From NCBI GenBank assembly GCA_003427395.1, contig BFEA01000137.1:135310-156399 (forward strand): 21,090 nt of DNA, written 5' to 3'. Shown in pieces: positions 17,209-21,090 of this stretch. This DNA comes from Chara braunii. Its lineage: Eukaryota > Streptophyta > Charophyceae > Charales > Characeae. The position numbers and the translations under genes are program-made. Each line of letters starts with the position of its first letter. The first letter of the stretch is position 1. The notes beneath the pieces are model-generated. The model made no database searches. It was not told where the DNA came from and saw only the letters and a list, made by a program, of their open reading frames with translations.

Positions 17209-18010
17209 GATAAAATTACTATAGTAGTTGGTGAGGCCTAAGAAACTGCGAAGCTGCTTGGCAAAGGTGGGGACGAGTTACTCCGCAATAGCAGTGATAC
17301 TCGCGTCGTCCATGTGGAGACCCTGGTCAGACACATGGTGTCCTAGGAAGTCTACTTTGTGTTGGGCAAAGCAGCACTTACTGAGCTTGGTATAGAAGTC
17401 ATGCTTGCGTAAGAGTTGTAGGACATCGCGAAGGTGTCGGATATAGTCTTCTAAGGTACAAATGCAGACCAAGATATCGCCCAGGTATACGAGAACATAT
17501 TCTTCAAGGATGTCCCTGAAGATGTCGTTGATCGTCGTCTGGAAGGTGGCAGGTGCGTTGGTGAGGCCGAATAGCATCACCGTGAACTCGTAGTGGCCGA
17601 AGCGTGACCGGAAGGGGGTCTTCGGATGATCCTCTGCGGCAACTCAGATCTGGTAATAACCGCTACGAGGATCGATCTTCGTGAAGAAGCGGTTACCTGC
17701 CAGACAGTCAAACAACTCATCCGCGCGGGGCATGGGATAGTTGTTCTTAACCGTGTAACGGTTAAGGCCGCGGTAGTCAATGCACAGGCGGAGAGTTTCG
17801 TCCGCTTTGTGACCAAAGAGGACAGGTGCACCCGGAGGGGAGTTACTGGGTTTAATGAAACCCAGTCGAAGGAGTTCCTCAAGCTGACGCTTGAGTTCCA
17901 TCGCCTCTGGAATCGTGAGCCGGTACGGTGCCTAATGGTGAACACGATAGTTAGACACGAGCTGGATAGAATGTTCAACACCGCGCATCGGGGGAGTCCC
18001 GCTGTATGAG
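17209..18010 (-). pseudogene. Copy C reverse transcriptase, mutated active site
   Basis: This is a Ty3/gypsy RT. In order: [64 protein letters not shown] with the first catalytic Asp, FTVMLFGLTNAPATFQ, then YVLVYLGDILV, and LRKHDFYTKLSKCCFAQHKV with FLGHHVS. The YxDD box reads YLGD (17476-17487): the first Asp codon is GGC (Gly). In-frame stops are TAG 17932-17934, TGA 17644-17646 (just after YYQI, where Arg is usual) and TAA 17278-17280. The same frame continues across all of them. Loss of an active-site Asp would abolish polymerase activity even without the stops. Confidence 0.9.
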
Positions 18011-18970
18011 AAATACGGGGGAAAGATGTCGCGGTACTCTCGAATCAGGTCGCGAACGGCCGACTCTAAGTCTGCGGTGAACCGTATGAGTTCCTTAGTG
18101 TCTGCGTCGGCGCGAGACGTATGTGTGGACTTAACAGTCGATGGCGCAGGGGTCAAGGACGTGGAGGGAGTATCCGCAGGCTGACGGGTGGACGTGGAGA
18201 TGGAAGCCGCAAAGATGGAGGAAGGGTCATGGGGATCGGGCCCTAGAGATATGAGCTCAACCTCACGACAGAGTGGATCATAGCGAAGAAGATCCATGAC
18301 GTTCACTGAGTAGAATGTGACGTCCTTCTGTCGTATGAAGTGAGCAAACTGACGAGGGGAAGTGAAGGCGATATTGGGGTGGGACCCTGAGGGACGAGGG
18401 TCCTGGGGGGTAGGTCGGGAGGGGTGTCNCCCGTGGTCCCAATGAAGGGGACGCGATAGGTTTGACCACACTTCGTTTTGAGAACGAGTGTCTCGGTCGC
18501 CCATTCGGCCTCTGTGCCACAGAACCGGCGAGACCAGGAAGTGTCAAGGATAAAGTCTTACCCAGTCTCCAGCACATCGAGTATGCGGAGGAATGGTAGC
18601 GCCGAGGCGCCTGGGTACTATCCGGTGGCCGGAGGGTGAGGGAGAAGTGGAGGTCAGGGACCGTCTGATCGAAGAAGCGTTGTGTCTTGTTATCTCCGAG
18701 AGTAACGGAGATAGAAGTGCGAGACCCAGAGGGCCAGAGGTAGCTAGGCGAGCTTCCTCAACCACTCGAGGGTGAACGGAATTTCCCTGTGAGCCAAAGT
18801 CCCATAAAGCGCTATACACCCTCGTAGATATCCCTAGGCGAATAGGGATAATAGGTAGGGTGTGATCAGGGTCAGAAAGCAGAGCGAGAAGACGACGCAG
18901 GACGTTGACGTATCTCGTGAGTCGCTCCTGACGAGCCTGAAGAATGCTAAAGTCCAGGAGAGATGACACA
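18011..18970 (-). pseudogene. Copy C protease-like region and linker to RT
   Basis: The first open stretch (18544-18969, 141 codons) holds TRVYSALWDFGSQGNSVHP, the form of a retropepsin active-site loop, with Asp-Phe-Gly-Ser in place of the usual Asp-Ser/Thr-Gly-Ala. After TGA at 18544-18546, another frame reads ILDTSWSRRF, like the family's ILGxxWL motif, so a frameshift or two lies between about 18550 and 18400 (N at 18429). A third open stretch (17932-18504) returns to the original frame, with a Ser/Thr/Pro-rich linker and YRDIFPPYFS leading into RT. The protease assignment rests mainly on position and the DFGS loop. Confidence 0.6.
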
Positions 18971-19215
18971 ACGTCATCGTGAGTCGCCAGGTGAGCTCTG
19001 CAACGGGTTGTGCGAATGGCGCGAGTCTCGGAGGGGAAGCACTAGATTCGACGGTCTGTTCTGTGGCAGACGGTACCTCGACCGACGACGAGGCAGAAGG
19101 AACTGCGTCTGTCGTGTCCTGAGGATCCTTTGGTATGTAGCCAAAGCAGCAAACCGCGACTAGGTGGTCGGGAAGCCGGCTACGTGCGAGGCCTTAGGGG
19201 CACTCTGCACCGTGG
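18971..19215 (-). pseudogene. Copy C junction between gag and protease, decayed
   Basis: The main frame has several stops here (for example TAG at 19216-19218 at its start). Another frame reads a Ser/Ala/Glu-rich stretch (SASSSVEVPSATEQTVESSA) that looks like linker protein, so an indel has probably shifted the frame. No domain is recognised. Confidence 0.5.
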
Positions 19216-21090
19216 CTAGGTGGGTGGGGCTGGTCGGGCGGGGCCTGGGGGAGACTGAGATCGACACTCACGAGAGATGTCAGCATAGTGCCGATCAAGG
19301 GCGGTATGGTATGGACACCGTGAGGAGGTGTGTCCATCCAAGCGGCAACGAAGGCAGCCGCGACGAGCCTCGAAGGCGGCATGCTCCTCAGGGGATAGAG
19401 CTCCACGAGGAGGGACAAAACCCTACGGGAGGTCTATCTGAGGAACCGTGGGTGTGCGGGTGCCAGCCTGTGCAACCCGACTGCGCGCACGACCCATGGC
19501 ACGCATGGCCATCTGCAGGCGCTCGGCCACGGGAACAGTGTCGTCATCCAAGTGATACTGGATGACATCTCGGAGCTCGATGTCCTCGGGGGCGTCCCCA
19601 AAGGTAGGGTCAAGCTCAGCCGAGGCATCCTCGCCGTACTCCAGAGAACTGTAGCGTCGAGAGAATGACGCTCCAGGTCGAGTTGGTCGGCGAAACCGAC
19701 CGGCGAAGGAGGATCGACCACGCGTGGTGCCTTGTGACTGGGTGGCAGCGGCGGTGGATCGTGAAGAAGATGGGACGTCGGAGAAGCGACTCCTCATCTT
19801 CTGGTACCGTCGAGCAACCTCGTAGGCCTGCGCGGAGGAGGCGAAGCTCTGTCGCCAGAGCTCGATGCGGTAGTCAGTCGGAAGACTGACTACGAACCTG
19901 TTGGTCAAAAGGACCTCAGGCAGGACTGCCTCATCGCAGATGAGGCAGGCGTCCTGAAACACTTTGATGTGTCGCTCAAGATCGGCTGGTGCGGAGGACC
20001 CGCGCCACTACATATGGGTGACCTGATCTAGGGCGTCGGTTGCATCGTGGAGAGTGTCGTAGCGGTCATGGAGGAACGCGGTGAAATCCGCGAGAGTGGG
20101 AGCCTCACCTGAGCCAGTACGATGGGTATAATAGTTCTCNCATGCGGAGANCGCGCTGCCTCGCAATTTAGTTGCAAGTGCGGAGCACCACAACTCCTGA
20201 NCAGTGTTAGTCNGTGTCACCNCATGTGTGGCAGCCTGCAACCAGTGCGACACACGCATAGTATCATCGAAGTCGGGTATGTCCGACAGATGCACAAGGG
20301 TGGGACCGTTGTGCTGACGACGAGGGGAGAGAGGTCGAGGGGCCAGCACTGCAGTGGCAAATGTCGAGGCCGGTGCGGACGTGGAAGTGGTAGCAGGCTG
20401 AGAGNCGGGGTTGTTGGTGGAAGGTCCAGCAGACGTGGAGGCAACAGCCGCAGCCAACTGTGACGGAGTAGCGAGGTAGTAGGGTAGAGGGGGGGGAGCC
20501 GGTCGAGGAAAACGGGCCGGCAAGNCAGAGGTGGGAGGGGCGGTATAAGAAAAAGAAGGGTGGGCACCCTGTGATGGGTGAGGCTGTCTCAGGGAGAGAA
20601 TCTCCACCTTGAGCTGCTCCACGGTGGCCTGTAGGGTAGCCACCCGCTGGGTGCGCGGGGTCGGAGGTGGAGGGGGGGGAGAGAGTGCCCTAGAGGGAGG
20701 AGGAAGAACTCCGGGCCGTAGTGNCGCGACCGNTGCAGGAAGCTGGAAAGCAGCACCGGGGTGGGTAGATGAAACTGCCTGGCCAGATACCGGTATCTGG
20801 GCGACANCACATGCGGCAGTGGTCGANGCGGCTGGGGCGGCAGAAGTGGCAGGGGCCACTGGATGTGCCACAACAGACGGTATTGTCGGAGCGGCAGCAA
20901 CACTCACCACTGCGGAGGGGGAGTGTTAGGCCTGGCCNGCGGAGGAGGACGANACNCCATGTCTCNGTCCCTGGAGTTGTGGAGAGNCGGACCCCGAGCC
21001 AGTAGGGGATGGTGTCTGAGAGCGGTGGGGAGAGCGATGAGGAGAGTCCTTGAGATGGTGAACTTCAAGGGCAAGCGCGTTAACTTGCCT
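19216..21090 (-). pseudogene. Copy C gag with CCHC zinc knuckle, partial
   Basis: Gag would form the particle shell and bind element RNA. The frame is open from the window edge apart from TAA 20926-20928, TAG 20008-20010 and TAG 19423-19425. The N-terminal part is Pro/Ala/Ser-rich. The capsid-like part has LATKLRGSA then FLHDRYDTLHDATDALDQV, WRGSSAPADLERHIKVFQDA and RFVVSLPTDYRIELWRQSF, typical of retrotransposon gag. The zinc knuckle CLRCRLDGHTSSRC (C-x2-C-x4-H-x4-C) is complete at 19315-19356. The frame is the same as in pol. About 16 N bases between 20140 and 20990 make several residues uncertain. The true start is beyond the window. Confidence 0.85.

Larger units (their letters stand above)
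14420..21090 (-). mobile_element. Chromovirus copy C: Ty3/gypsy element, near full coding, inactive
   Basis: This is a minus-strand Ty3/gypsy element running off the right edge of the window, so its 5' LTR is not seen. Order on the minus strand is gag with zinc knuckle, protease-like region, RT, RNase H, integrase, chromodomain, then a Pro/Ser-rich tail: the gypsy order (RT-RH before IN), with the C-terminal chromodomain of chromoviruses. Gag and pol lie in one frame from 21090 to about 16050, suggesting a single Gag-Pol ORF, with a shift near 16045 into the integrase end. At least a dozen stops and the loss of catalytic residues in three enzymes show it is dead. Confidence 0.9.

Noticed and set aside
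20609-20929. Gly/Ala-rich plus-strand open stretch
   Set aside because: It is antisense to the Pro/Ala-rich gag N-terminus. The composition is explained by GC-rich sequence on the opposite strand.

Overview
The window looks like gene-poor, repeat-rich nuclear DNA of a eukaryote, most likely a plant-lineage (streptophyte) genome. The evidence is a plant-type LINE with a zinc-finger tail after its reverse transcriptase, several copies of a chromodomain Ty3/gypsy retrotransposon (chromovirus), long non-coding stretches, and no bacterial-style operons. Isolated N bases mark a draft assembly with ambiguous calls in repeats. A charophyte alga such as Chara would fit, but the sequence does not prove the organism. 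I found no intact host gene.

Bases 1-7158 hold no gene I can name. They contain diverged short repeats (26-1101), a 44-bp tandem duplication (1635-1722), a 189-bp-spaced duplication (4002-4283), a complex inverted repeat (4702-4846), a long inverted repeat pair (5025-5164 with 5906-6013), hairpin-bearing tandem repeats (5301-5560), and two exon-like open stretches on the minus strand (3296-3703 and 4425-4621) that I cannot assign.

Bases 7159-10016 (minus strand) are a 5'-truncated LINE ORF2. It has RT motifs, a CCHC-type zf-RVT tail, two in-frame stops and one frameshift in a G7 run, so it is dead.

Bases 10123-21090 are layers of one chromovirus family. Element C (minus, 14420 to beyond 21090) carries gag with a zinc knuckle, protease remnant, RT, RNase H, integrase and chromodomain, largely in one reading frame, with many stops. 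Its 3' LTR appears to be shared with a second, internally truncated copy A (minus, 10548-11962), which ends in its own LTR (10123-10547). The shared LTR is split by a third element, B (plus, about 12242-14414). B has two direct LTR-like repeats around a 938-bp integrase/chromodomain fragment. A, B and C share this 938-bp segment with no net length change, but B continues into an LTR unrelated to that of A and C, from the same point. Copy C has lost catalytic residues in RT, RNase H and integrase.

No functional new system is evident. The most notable signals are the shared, split LTR, the LTR exchange between otherwise near-identical copies, the closely spaced inverted chromodomain copies (a possible small-RNA source), and the unusual protein insertions and tail of this chromovirus.
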